From Coriobacteriia bacterium (GTDB taxonomy: Bacteria; Actinomycetota; Coriobacteriia; Coriobacteriales; Atopobiaceae): 36,657 nucleotides of DNA. The DNA lies in NCBI GenBank assembly GCA_003150175.1, contig QAKZ01000091.1:1-36657 (forward strand), written 5' to 3'. A model generated the notes under the pieces. It was not told the DNA's origin, searched no databases, and saw nothing but the letters and a program-made list of their open reading frames with translations. Position 1 is the stretch's first letter. The number at the start of each line of letters is the position of its first letter. A program made the translations under genes and the position numbers. Positions 7,739 through 15,407 of this stretch are shown in pieces.

Positions 7739-8500
7739 CTATTTCAGCGAAAGAGCGCGCTCGGCAGCCCCGAGCGCGCCGGCGAAGCGCGCCTCGGGGC
7801 AGGTCGCCACGGGTGAGCCGAGGAGCGTCCCTAGGCGCTCGACAACGTAATCGTTCTCGCACAGGCCGCCCGTGAGGAAGTAGGGCGCGCTCCCCTGCCC
7901 CGCAAGCGCGGCCACGCGCGAGACCACGGACTCGATGATGCCGTGGGCGATGTCCTCGCGCGGCTTGCCGGCGCCCACGAGGCTGATGACCTCAGACTCG
8001 GCGAACACCGTGCACATGCTCGAGATCTTCACGTCGTCGCCCGTGCGCGCGAGGTCCGCGAGCTCGCGCTGGCTCACGCCGAGCAGGTCCGCCATAACCT
8101 CGAGGAACCGCCCCGTGCCGGCGGCGCATTTGTCGTTCATGGCGAACTTCGCCACGCGGCCCGCGCGCAGCTGGATGACTTTGGTGTCCTGCCCGCCGAC
8201 GTCGATGACGGTCCCATCGGGCCCAAAAAGGCGCACCGCGCCGACCCCGTGGCAGGTAATCTCGGTCACGACCTTATCGGCGAAGGGCACCGCAACGCGG
8301 CCGTACCCCGTCGCGACGACCCGCGCATCTTCCGCGGCAACATCGAACCCGTGCGCGAGAAGCGCCTCGCGCGCACGCTCCGCCGCGTCAACGCTCGAGT
8401 AGCCCGTGGGCATGACCTCGCTCGAAAGAAGCTCGCCGCCCTCGTCGAGCGCCACGACCTTCGTCGCGGTAGACCCTATGTCGATTCCTATACCAAGCAA
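7739..8500 (-). CDS. yjiL: CoA-enzyme activase / YjiL-like ATPase of the BadF/BcrA family
   Basis: This 253-residue homodimeric ATPase carries one [4Fe-4S] cluster and drives low-potential electrons into a partner Fe-S protein on ATP hydrolysis. It shows the actin-fold phosphate-1 loop GIDIGSTATK, the VIDVGGQDTK phosphate-2 loop, and the two cluster cysteines in NDKCAAGTGRF and SSMCTVFAESE. The start is placed at TTG 8500, with GGGAG seven bases before it, giving the usual length; the frame is open to TTG 8536. Immediately upstream on the same strand are two partner subunits of the dehydratase/double-cubane family. This is therefore the last gene of a three-gene operon and is the expected activator of those proteins. 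Confidence 0.9.
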   Translation of the reverse strand: MLGIGIDIGSTATKVVALDEGGELLSSEVMPTGYSSVDAAERAREALLAHGFDVAAEDARVVATGYGRVAVPFADKVVTEITCHGVGAVRLFGPDGTVIDVGGQDTKVIQLRAGRVAKFAMNDKCAAGTGRFLEVMADLLGVSQRELADLARTGDDVKISSMCTVFAESEVISLVGAGKPREDIAHGIIESVVSRVAALAGQGSAPYFLTGGLCENDYVVERLGTLLGSPVATCPEARFAGALGAAERALSLK

Positions 8501-8560
8501 AGCACGCTCCCATCCGCTTGGCCCGCGCACGCTCAAAACGACTAAAGCCGATCGAGCGAA

Positions 8561-9731
8561 TTAAAGCGTCTCGATGAAGGCCGCGATGCGCGTATCGATC
8601 TGTCCCTGGTCGCCGGCGGAGTAGTCCGTCTCGATCTTCATGTAAGGGATACCGGCGCCCTCGACGGCGGCCTGCATGCGCGCGCTCTCGACGTTGAAGG
8701 TGTGGCAGGCCGTGAGCACGCTCTCGATGACGCCATCGACATGGTATTTCTCGCACATCGCGAGGGCGTTGTCCATGCGCGTGTCATTGGGGGTCATCAC
8801 GGAGCAGTTGATGTCGAGGTAGCGGTCGGCGATGGCGCCGAGGATGTCGTCCGCCTCGGCATCGACCATCATGCGCGCGGTGCGCTCGCCCGAGCAGTCG
8901 TCCATGCACACGACCACGCCACCGTTGCGCTCGATTGTGCGACCGATCTTGTTGATGACGCCGCCGACGGGACAGCCCGTGATGAGGATGCGCTTGGCGC
9001 TCGCCGGGATGGGGCGCTCGCCCGCGTCGTAGGCGGCGCGGCGCGCGGCCACCGTGCCCTCGACCTTGGACGTGAAGTCATCGACGTCGAAGTTGAACGT
9101 TCCCGCGAACATCGTGCTCATGAGCTCAACGCCGCCCATCACGGGAGGCTCGGCAGCTTGGAGCTCGAACATGGAAATCTGAGCGGCGCGCAGGCGGTTG
9201 CGGCGACGGGCGGCGGCACGGAGGTCGTCGTCGGTGATCGTGACTCCGTAGAGTTCCTCGAGGCGCTCCTTGAGCAGGCGGCACTCCTCGCGCCAACCGG
9301 CGCGCTCATAGGCGCGCTCGCGGCTCTGGGGAAGGCGCAGCACGTGCACGGGCTTGAGCTCACCGAGCAGCTCGAACATCTTCTTTTTTCCGTCGCAGGT
9401 GGTCTCGCCGATGATCAGGTCCGAGAAGTAGGTGAACGGGCACTTCTGCGAGTAGGCGAAGCCATACGTTGACTTGATGAGCGGGCAGAGATTGGCAGGC
9501 AGCACCTTCTCGGCCTCCGGGATGACCTCATCCGAGGTGCCGCAGAGGGCGACGCTCGAGGCCCCCCGCCGCATCGATGATCTCGAGCGGTGTGTAGCTG
9601 CAAAGATAGCCTACGAGACGGTTGCCCGCCTGTTTGTAGTCCTTGACGCGGATAAAGCTCGCGCGACGCTGCTCGTTGAACTCCTCGAACGTGCGCGGCA
9701 GCGGCTGCTCCTGGTACATGTGGTCCCCCAT
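8561..9731 (-). pseudogene. yjiM: YjiM-like double-cubane Fe-S protein (2-hydroxyacyl-CoA dehydratase subunit D family), frameshifted
   Basis: The restored protein would be about 389 residues, matching the E. coli YjiM length. The first 58 codons (MGDHMYQEQPLPRTF onward, to IIDAAGG) lie in one frame. The rest, from [12 protein letters not shown], lies in another frame and runs to the stop at 8561. The two join cleanly if one base is removed from the C6 run at 9562-9567. Family signatures are [31 protein letters not shown] and [10 protein letters not shown], whose cysteines hold the cluster. ATG 9731 follows GGGAGGAA. The frameshift could be a real mutation, a slippage site or a sequencing error. 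Proteins of this type are activated by the neighbouring ATPase and reduce small, difficult substrates; the natural substrate is unknown. Confidence 0.85.
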
Positions 9732-9759
9732 CGCGGTTCCTCCCTGGCCCCGGACTTTG

Positions 9760-11061
9760 CTAGATGGTCTCGAGGAACGCCTCGATACGGGTCGTGAGCT
9801 GGCCGGCGTCCTCGGAGGTGTAGTCGGTCGTGATGTGCATGAAGGGGATGCCCGCCTCCTCGGCGGCCTTCTCGACGTTGAACGCCTCCATCTCGTAGAG
9901 GGTGCAGAACTGCAGCGAGCAGTCGACGATACCATCGGCGTGCAGGTCGCGCGCCATCTGGACGATGTCGGCCATGCGCTGGTCGTTGGGGGTGAAGACC
10001 GCGCAGCTGATTTTGAAGTAGCGCTCCGCGATGGCGTCGAGCATCTGATCGACCGTGGTGCCCGACTCGTCGACGAGGTCCTTGTAGTAGCGTGAGCCCG
10101 TGCAGGCCTCCTCGCCCACGACCACGCCGCCGGCCTTCTCGATGATGTTGAAGAGCTTCCAGTTGGGAACCGCCATCGGCGTCCCGGTGTAGAGGATGCG
10201 CTTTGCCCCCTTGGGCGCGGCGCCCTCGGCACCCTCGGCGTTGCGGCGCTCGCACTCATCGGCCATGGCGTTGATGGCGCCGGTCAGGCGGGCGGAGTCA
10301 TCCATGAAGGCGGCTTGGATGGTCAGGAGGCTGTCGAGGCCGCTGATAGGGACGGGGTCGGCGGCGCGGGTGGCGGCGAGGCGCTGGAGCGCGCGGCGCT
10401 TGTCGTTGGCGAGCTTGATGGCGTCGCACAGGGACTCCGCCGTGATGGTCGTCCCGCATTCCTCCTCGAGGCGGCGCGCAAGCTTTTTGACCTCGCCCTT
10501 CCAGTCCTCGAGCGTGCGCTCATCGTGCACGTTGGGGATGTCGACGATGTACATGAGCTTCTGCGTGGCGAAGAACTCATAGCCCTTCTTTTTTCCGTCG
10601 CAGGTATTCTCGCCCACGACGAGGTCGGAAGCCTCGATGTAGGGGCAGACGCGCCCGAGCTTGAAGCCGGTGAAGCCCTTGATGAGCGGGCAGGTGTTGC
10701 GCGGCAGGTGGTCCTCGACCTTATCGGTCGCCCAGTCGGCGCCGGCGCACAGGCCCACGGGAATGCCGCCCGCCGCGGTCACGATCTCCTCGGGGACGTA
10801 CAGGCAGAAGGAGCCGATGATCTTCTTCGCCTCGCCCGACGCCTTCTTGTCGAGCATCTCCTTGATGCGGCCCGAGTGGATGTTCGAGGCGACGAAGTCC
10901 AGATAGCTCGTGCTCGCCGGGCGGTTCTTCTGCGTGAGGAACATGCTGCCGTACATCTGTCCCACGGCGCCGAGCAGGCCGTCGTGAGCGGGCACGTCCA
11001 TGCCCAGGCCCTCCCACATCGGGTGGTAGTCGTACTCTTCTACGCTCTCGTTCTCTGCCAT
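9760..11061 (-). CDS. 2-hydroxyacyl-CoA dehydratase / double-cubane family protein, second paralogue
   Basis: This 433-residue first gene of the operon is a paralogue of the downstream YjiM-like gene, with about 45 extra N-terminal residues. Conserved elements are SFCLYVPEEIVTAAGG, RNTCPLIKGF, RVCPYIEASDLVVGENTCDG, RILYTGTPMAV and a C-terminal HITTDYTSEDAGQL. The CDGKKK element and cysteine spacing follow the double-cubane/YjiM group rather than classic 2-hydroxyglutaryl-CoA dehydratase subunits. In the TGTP segment the usual Cys (TGCP in the sister gene) is replaced by Thr. Start ATG 11061 is preceded by AAGGAGAGG. Two paralogues plus one activase suggest a heterodimer, as in the dehydratases, or two separate reductases sharing one activator. 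Substrate is not predictable. Confidence 0.88.
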   Translation of the reverse strand: MAENESVEEYDYHPMWEGLGMDVPAHDGLLGAVGQMYGSMFLTQKNRPASTSYLDFVASNIHSGRIKEMLDKKASGEAKKIIGSFCLYVPEEIVTAAGGIPVGLCAGADWATDKVEDHLPRNTCPLIKGFTGFKLGRVCPYIEASDLVVGENTCDGKKKGYEFFATQKLMYIVDIPNVHDERTLEDWKGEVKKLARRLEEECGTTITAESLCDAIKLANDKRRALQRLAATRAADPVPISGLDSLLTIQAAFMDDSARLTGAINAMADECERRNAEGAEGAAPKGAKRILYTGTPMAVPNWKLFNIIEKAGGVVVGEEACTGSRYYKDLVDESGTTVDQMLDAIAERYFKISCAVFTPNDQRMADIVQMARDLHADGIVDCSLQFCTLYEMEAFNVEKAAEEAGIPFMHITTDYTSEDAGQLTTRIEAFLETI

Positions 11062-11110
11062 GAGCCTCTCCTTTACTCGTGCATCCCCTCAGATGCGCAA
11101 ACTAGTTGTC

Positions 11111-11134
11111 AAAAAGCCTAACTCGTTGTTAGGC
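11111..11134 (-). terminator. Hairpin with U-tract in the leader of the double-cubane operon
   Basis: On the minus strand a 7-bp perfect stem (GCCTAAC, loop AACGA, GTTAGGC) is followed directly by TTTTT. It lies 50 nt before the start of the operon's first gene, so it may be a leader attenuator, or an operator palindrome that happens to precede a T-run. The stem is AT-rich and short, so terminator strength is uncertain. Confidence 0.45.
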
Positions 11135-11306
11135 GTTGTGTTTTTAGGAGCATAACCGATTCGGCCAACGGCGCGGTTACGCGCCCAGGCGACCGTCCCC
11201 CGACTGTGACAACCGTGTCTCAAGCCGCCGCGCGACCGCGGCGGGCGCGCAGCGCCATGCTAAAGTCGCCTCAATTCCGTGCTCTGTTACCCACCCGGAG
11301 GCGCAC

Positions 11307-12524
11307 ATGACCAAGATCGCGATGAAGACCCCGCTCGTCGAGATGGACGGCGACGAGATGACCCGCATCATCTGGCAGATCATCAAAGACGAGCTCATCT
11401 GCCCCTACGTCGACCTCAAGACCGAGTACTACGACCTCGGCCTCGAGTACCGCGACAAGACCGACGACCAGGTCACCGTCGACTCCGCCGAGGCCACCAA
11501 GCGCCTGGGCGTCGCGGTCAAGTGCGCGACCATCACCCCCAACGCCCAGCGCGTCGAGGAGTACCACCTCAAGCAGATGTGGAAGAGCCCCAACGGCACC
11601 ATCCGCGCCATGCTCGACGGCACGGTCTTCCGCGCCCCCATCGTGGTCAAGGGCATCGAGCCCGTCGTCCGCTGCTGGAAAAAGCCCATCACCATCGCCC
11701 GCCACGCCTACGGCGACGTCTACAAGAACGCCGAGATGCGCATCCCCGGCCCCGGCAAGGTCGAGCTCGTCTACACCGCCGCCGACGGCACCGAGGCCCG
11801 CGAGCTCGTCCACGACTTCACCGGCGCGGGCGTGGTCCAGGGCATGCACAACCTCGACGACTCCATCGAGAGCTTCGCGCGCAGCTGCTTCGAGTACGCG
11901 ATCTCGACCAAGCAGGACCTGTGGTTCGCGACCAAGGACACCATCTCGAAGAAGTACGACCACCGCTTCAAGGATGTGTTCGCCGACCTCTACGAGGCCG
12001 AGTACAAGCAGAAGTTCGAGGAGCTCGGCATCGAGTACTTCTACACCCTCATCGACGACGCCGTGGCGCGCATCATGAAGGCCGAGGGCGGCTTCATCTG
12101 GGCCTGCAAGAACTACGACGGCGACGTCATGAGCGACATGCTCTCGTCCGCCTTCGGCAGCCTGGCCATGATGACCTCCGTCCTCGTGAGCCCCCACGGC
12201 TACTACGAGTACGAGGCCGCCCACGGCACCGTGCAGCGCCACTACTACAAGCACCTCAAGGGCGAGCCCACCTCCACCAACTCCGTGGCCACGATCTTCG
12301 CCTGGACGGGAGCCCTGCGCAAGCGCGGCGAGCTCGACGGAACGCCCGAGCTCGTGGACTTCGCGAACCGCCTCGAGGCCGCCACGATCCACACCATCGA
12401 GGCCGGCAAGATGACGGGCGACCTCGCGCGCATCACCACGCTGCCCGACCCCACCACGCTCGGCACGCGCGAGTTCATCCTCGCCATCCGCGACACGCTC
12501 GACGCCGAGGCGGCCGCGAAGTAG
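11307..12524 (+). CDS. icd: NADP-dependent isocitrate dehydrogenase (eukaryotic-like type)
   Basis: This 405-residue cytoplasmic enzyme oxidatively decarboxylates isocitrate to 2-oxoglutarate, making NADPH. The start [23 protein letters not shown] and the length match the homodimeric type II enzymes related to mitochondrial IDH, not the E. coli type. Visible family elements are [17 protein letters not shown] (substrate binding), [20 protein letters not shown] and the cofactor region with [17 protein letters not shown], where the basic residues after the HGT motif favour NADP. GGAGG lies 8 nt before ATG 11307. It is transcribed divergently from the double-cubane operon. It probably supplies 2-oxoglutarate for glutamate synthesis, since no other citrate-cycle genes are near. 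Confidence 0.95.
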   Translation: MTKIAMKTPLVEMDGDEMTRIIWQIIKDELICPYVDLKTEYYDLGLEYRDKTDDQVTVDSAEATKRLGVAVKCATITPNAQRVEEYHLKQMWKSPNGTIRAMLDGTVFRAPIVVKGIEPVVRCWKKPITIARHAYGDVYKNAEMRIPGPGKVELVYTAADGTEARELVHDFTGAGVVQGMHNLDDSIESFARSCFEYAISTKQDLWFATKDTISKKYDHRFKDVFADLYEAEYKQKFEELGIEYFYTLIDDAVARIMKAEGGFIWACKNYDGDVMSDMLSSAFGSLAMMTSVLVSPHGYYEYEAAHGTVQRHYYKHLKGEPTSTNSVATIFAWTGALRKRGELDGTPELVDFANRLEAATIHTIEAGKMTGDLARITTLPDPTTLGTREFILAIRDTLDAEAAAK

Positions 12525-12585
12525 CGAAGCAGGACAGTTGCGCAACAACCAAAGAACTACAGCGAACAGGCCGCGCGCGGACAAA

Positions 12586-12669
12586 GGGACTGTCCCGGCG
12601 CCCATGCGCGCGTTACACTAGGCTCAAAGATAAACGACGCCCGTTTGGCCCTGCGGCCGAGCGGGTGTC
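12586..12669 (+). promoter_or_regulatory. Leader region of panB with palindrome and hairpin
   Basis: The 176-nt gap between icd and panB contains the 11-bp element GGGACTGTCCC at 12586-12596, also found in the ABC operon at 31322-31332. A possible -10 (TACACT) lies near 12614. A two-part hairpin follows at 12636-12669, with outer stem GACGCCCG/CGGGTGTC (one G-T pair) and inner stem GGCC/GGCC, then TTT. It could be an attenuator or the 3' end of an icd transcript; the T-run is short. Confidence 0.35.
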
Positions 12670-12700
12670 TTTACACGTCTCTTGGAAGGACGAGGCAACG

Positions 12701-13549
12701 ATGGCAAAGAACACCGTCATCACCTTAAAGAAGAAGGTCGACGAAGGCGGCAAGGTCACGATGGTGACCAGCTACGACTACACGATGGCAGCGCTCACCG
12801 AACAGGCCGGGATCGACATGATCCTCGTCGGCGACTCGCTGGGCATGACCATGATGGGCTACGACTCGACGCTGCCCGTGACCATGGACGACATGGTCCA
12901 CCACACCGCCTGCGTGACCCGCGCGTGCGACAACACCTTCGTCGTGGGCGACATGCCCTTCGGCTCCTACCAGACCGACGTCCCGACCGCCGTCGCGAAC
13001 GCCGTGCGCCTGATGAAGGAGGGCGGCTGCCAGGCCGTCAAGCTCGAGGGCGGCGCGCGCTGCGTCGAGCAGGTCCGCGCCATGGTCGCCGCGGGCATCC
13101 CCGTCGTCGGCCACCTCGGCCTCACGCCGCAGTCCGTGAACGCCTTCGGCGGCTTCAAGGTCCAGGGCAAGGGCGTCGAAGCCGCCGAGCAGCTCCTCGA
13201 CGACGCGCTCGCGCTCGAGGAGGCCGGCGCCTTCGCCATCGTGCTCGAGTGCATGCCCGCGAACCTCGCCGCCCTCATCACCGAGCGCCTGACCAGCGCG
13301 TTCACCATCGGCATCGGTGCCGGCAACGGCTGCGACGGCCAGGTCCTCGTGGTCCAGGACATGCTCCAGATGACGCCGGGCGGCTTCAAGCCCAAGATGG
13401 TCCGCCAGTTCGCGCAGATCGGCGACGCCATCGTCGACGCCTTCCACGCCTACGACTCCGCCGTCCAGTCGGGCGACTTCCCCTCCGCCGCCGAGAGCTA
13501 CAAGAACCTCGATCCCGAGGTCATCGACGCCGTGAAGAGTCAGGAATAG
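12701..13549 (+). CDS. panB: 3-methyl-2-oxobutanoate hydroxymethyltransferase
   Basis: This 282-residue enzyme of the first committed step of pantothenate synthesis transfers a hydroxymethyl group from methylene-tetrahydrofolate to 2-oxoisovalerate, giving ketopantoate. It is a Mg-dependent TIM barrel. MVTSYDYTMA, MILVGDSLGMT (metal-binding Asp), VVGDMPFGSYQ and AVKLEGG are the conserved family segments, and IGIGAGNGCDGQVLV near residue 205 matches the active-site end of the barrel. Start ATG 12701 is preceded by GGAAGGACGAGG. An open frame runs from 11279 through icd in another phase, but it is not coding there. panC follows after 87 nt, in the same orientation and probably the same transcript. 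Confidence 0.97.
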   Translation: MAKNTVITLKKKVDEGGKVTMVTSYDYTMAALTEQAGIDMILVGDSLGMTMMGYDSTLPVTMDDMVHHTACVTRACDNTFVVGDMPFGSYQTDVPTAVANAVRLMKEGGCQAVKLEGGARCVEQVRAMVAAGIPVVGHLGLTPQSVNAFGGFKVQGKGVEAAEQLLDDALALEEAGAFAIVLECMPANLAALITERLTSAFTIGIGAGNGCDGQVLVVQDMLQMTPGGFKPKMVRQFAQIGDAIVDAFHAYDSAVQSGDFPSAAESYKNLDPEVIDAVKSQE

Positions 13550-13636
13550 CAAGAAGCTCCTGCCACCGAGCGCATGAGCCGGGGCAGGCGCCCTTATTCG
13601 CACCCCCAGCACCGTTTTTCGTCTAAGGAGAACACC

Positions 13637-14533
13637 ATGAAGACCGCAACCACCGTCGCCGAGGTCCGCGAGCAGGTCCGCGCCTGGAAGCGCGAGGGCC
13701 TGACCGTCGGCCTCGTCCCCACCATGGGATTTCTGCACGAGGGCCACAAGAGCCTGATCGTGCGCGCCGCCGCCGAGAACGACCGCGTCGTCGTCTCCGA
13801 CTTCGTCAACCCCACGCAGTTCGGGCCCACCGAGGACCTCGAGAGCTACCCGCGCGACTTCGACCGCGACTGCAAGCTGTGCGAGGAGGCCGGCGCCGCG
13901 CTGGTCTTCCACCCCGAGCCGTCCGAGATGTACGCGCCCAACGCCTGCACCTACGTGAACATGGACGAGCTCACCCATGAGCTCTGCGGCCTCACGCGCC
14001 CGATCCACTTCCGCGGCGTCTGCACCGTCGTCTCCAAGCTCTTCAACATCGTGACGCCCGACCGCGCCTACTTCGGCCAGAAGGACGCCCAGCAGCTCGC
14101 CGTCATCCGCCGCATGGTCCGCGACCTCAACTTCGGCATCCAGATCGTCGGCTGCCCCATCGTCCGCGAGGAGAACGGCCTGGCAAAGAGCTCGCGCAAC
14201 ACCTACCTCTCGGCCGAGGAGCGCACCGCCGCGCTGTGCCTGTCCCGCGCCGTGTTCGCCGGCCAGAAGATGGTCGAGGACGGCGAGCGCAACGCCAAGA
14301 CCGTGCTCGACGCCATGAAGAAGATCATTGAGGCCGAGCCGCTCGCAAAGATCGACTACGTCAAGATGGTCGACTTCGAGAACATCGTGCAGATCGAGAA
14401 GATCGAGGACGTCCCGGTGCTCTGCGCCATGGCCGTCTACATCGGCAAGACCCGCCTGATCGACAACTTCATCTTTGACCCCAAGGCCGCCGGCGAGAAG
14501 CCCTGCTGCGGCCACTGCGGCTGCTCGAAGTAG
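13637..14533 (+). CDS. panC: Pantothenate synthetase (pantoate-beta-alanine ligase)
   Basis: The 298-residue enzyme joins pantoate and beta-alanine using ATP via a pantoyl-adenylate. The nucleotidyltransferase signature appears as PTMGFLHEGHKSLI, with the HxGH-like element; FVNPTQFGPTEDLESYPR, DRAYFGQKDAQQ and SSRNTYLS are further standard motifs. ATG 13637 has TAAGGAG eight bases upstream. The C-terminus ends in KPCCGHCGCSK, a short cysteine-rich tail after the normal end of the family domain. This is unusual and could bind a metal. The next gene begins one base after the stop, so the two are co-transcribed and may be coupled. Confidence 0.97.
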   Translation: MKTATTVAEVREQVRAWKREGLTVGLVPTMGFLHEGHKSLIVRAAAENDRVVVSDFVNPTQFGPTEDLESYPRDFDRDCKLCEEAGAALVFHPEPSEMYAPNACTYVNMDELTHELCGLTRPIHFRGVCTVVSKLFNIVTPDRAYFGQKDAQQLAVIRRMVRDLNFGIQIVGCPIVREENGLAKSSRNTYLSAEERTAALCLSRAVFAGQKMVEDGERNAKTVLDAMKKIIEAEPLAKIDYVKMVDFENIVQIEKIEDVPVLCAMAVYIGKTRLIDNFIFDPKAAGEKPCCGHCGCSK

Positions 14534-14534
14534 C

Positions 14535-15356
14535 TTGGGTGCGCCGATTCGCATAGCGTTCATCGGGGCCGGCAAGGTTGGCTGCTCGTTCGCGCGTTAC
14601 CTGCGCGAAGACGGGTCGGCGAGCCTTGCCGGCTTCTTTTCCCACTCGGAAGCGTCCTCGGCGGAGGCCGCGGCGTTTGCGGGAGGAGTCGCGTTCGACA
14701 CTGTCACAGAGGTCGCGCAAGCCGTTGACCTGGTGTTTATTACCACTCCGGACGGGGCAATCGCGAACGTGGCCGCGCAGCTCGCCGCCTGCGGCGCGGA
14801 CCTGCGCGGCAAGGTCGTCGCCCACTGCTCCGGCGCAACGCCGTCCACCGCGCTCGCCGCGTGCCGCGATGCAGGGGCCGCCGTGGCGTCGTGCCACCCG
14901 CTCTACGCCGTGAGCAGCAGGTTCGATTGCTGGCAGGAGCTCAGCCGAGCCTGGTTCACCCTTGAGGGGGACGATGCCGCGGTCGAGGTTCTCGAGGGGC
15001 TTCTCGGTAGCCTGGGCAACCACGTGGCGCGCATCGACGCCGACGCGAAGACCCGCTACCACGCCTCCGCCGTCATGGCGTCGAACCTGGTCGTCGGACT
15101 CTACGACATGGCCTCCGGCGAGCTCGCGCGCTGCGGGCTTTCCCATGAGGACGCCGAGGCAGCGCTCGCGGCGCTCTTTTTGGGCAACGCCGAACACATC
15201 GCCGCGGACGGCGTCGCGGCTTCCCTCACAGGGCCCGCCGCCCGCGGCGACGAGGCCACCATCGACGCTCACCTCGCCTGCCTCGAAGACCGCGACCGGG
15301 ACGTCTACGAGCTCTTGACCGACCAGCTCAGGGACATCGCCGCCCGCAGCAAATGA
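14535..15356 (+). CDS. panG: Rossmann/DUF2520 protein, probable PanG-type ketopantoate reductase
   Basis: The protein has 273 residues. The N-terminal Rossmann domain starts IRIAFIGAGKVGCSFARYL, a dinucleotide-binding GxGxxG motif, and continues through VFITTPDGAI and VVAHCSGATPS. The C-terminal helical part, with YHASAVMASNLVVGLYDMA, matches DUF2520. DUF2520 oxidoreductases in pan operons include PanG, described in Francisella as an alternative to PanE, which reduces ketopantoate to pantoate. No classic panE is in the window, and position directly after panC supports this role. The start is TTG 14535, one base after the panC stop, without a strong ribosome site, which suggests coupling; the frame is also open upstream inside panC. 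A strong terminator follows. Confidence 0.85.
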   Translation: MGAPIRIAFIGAGKVGCSFARYLREDGSASLAGFFSHSEASSAEAAAFAGGVAFDTVTEVAQAVDLVFITTPDGAIANVAAQLAACGADLRGKVVAHCSGATPSTALAACRDAGAAVASCHPLYAVSSRFDCWQELSRAWFTLEGDDAAVEVLEGLLGSLGNHVARIDADAKTRYHASAVMASNLVVGLYDMASGELARCGLSHEDAEAALAALFLGNAEHIAADGVAASLTGPAARGDEATIDAHLACLEDRDRDVYELLTDQLRDIAARSK

Positions 15357-15362
15357 CGATGC

Positions 15363-15398
15363 GCGGGGAGAAGGGCCGAGCCCTTCTCCCCGCTTTTT
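15363..15398 (+). terminator. Rho-independent terminator of panBCG
   Basis: A 13-bp perfect stem (GCGGGGAGAAGGG / CCCTTCTCCCCGC) with loop CCGAG is followed by TTTTT, seven bases after the panG stop. It ends the pan operon just before the convergent Fic gene. Confidence 0.95.
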
Positions 15399-15407
15399 CT
15401 ATCCGGA

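Noticed and set aside
11279..12700. Open frame running through icd into panB, suggesting a fused larger protein
   Set aside because: The part before 12701 is an Arg/Pro/His-rich shadow of icd; panB has its own ribosome site and the family length starts at 12701.
12725..14575. 616-codon antisense open frame across panB and panC
   Set aside because: Shadow composition, no ribosome site and no recognisable domain; both sense genes are certain.
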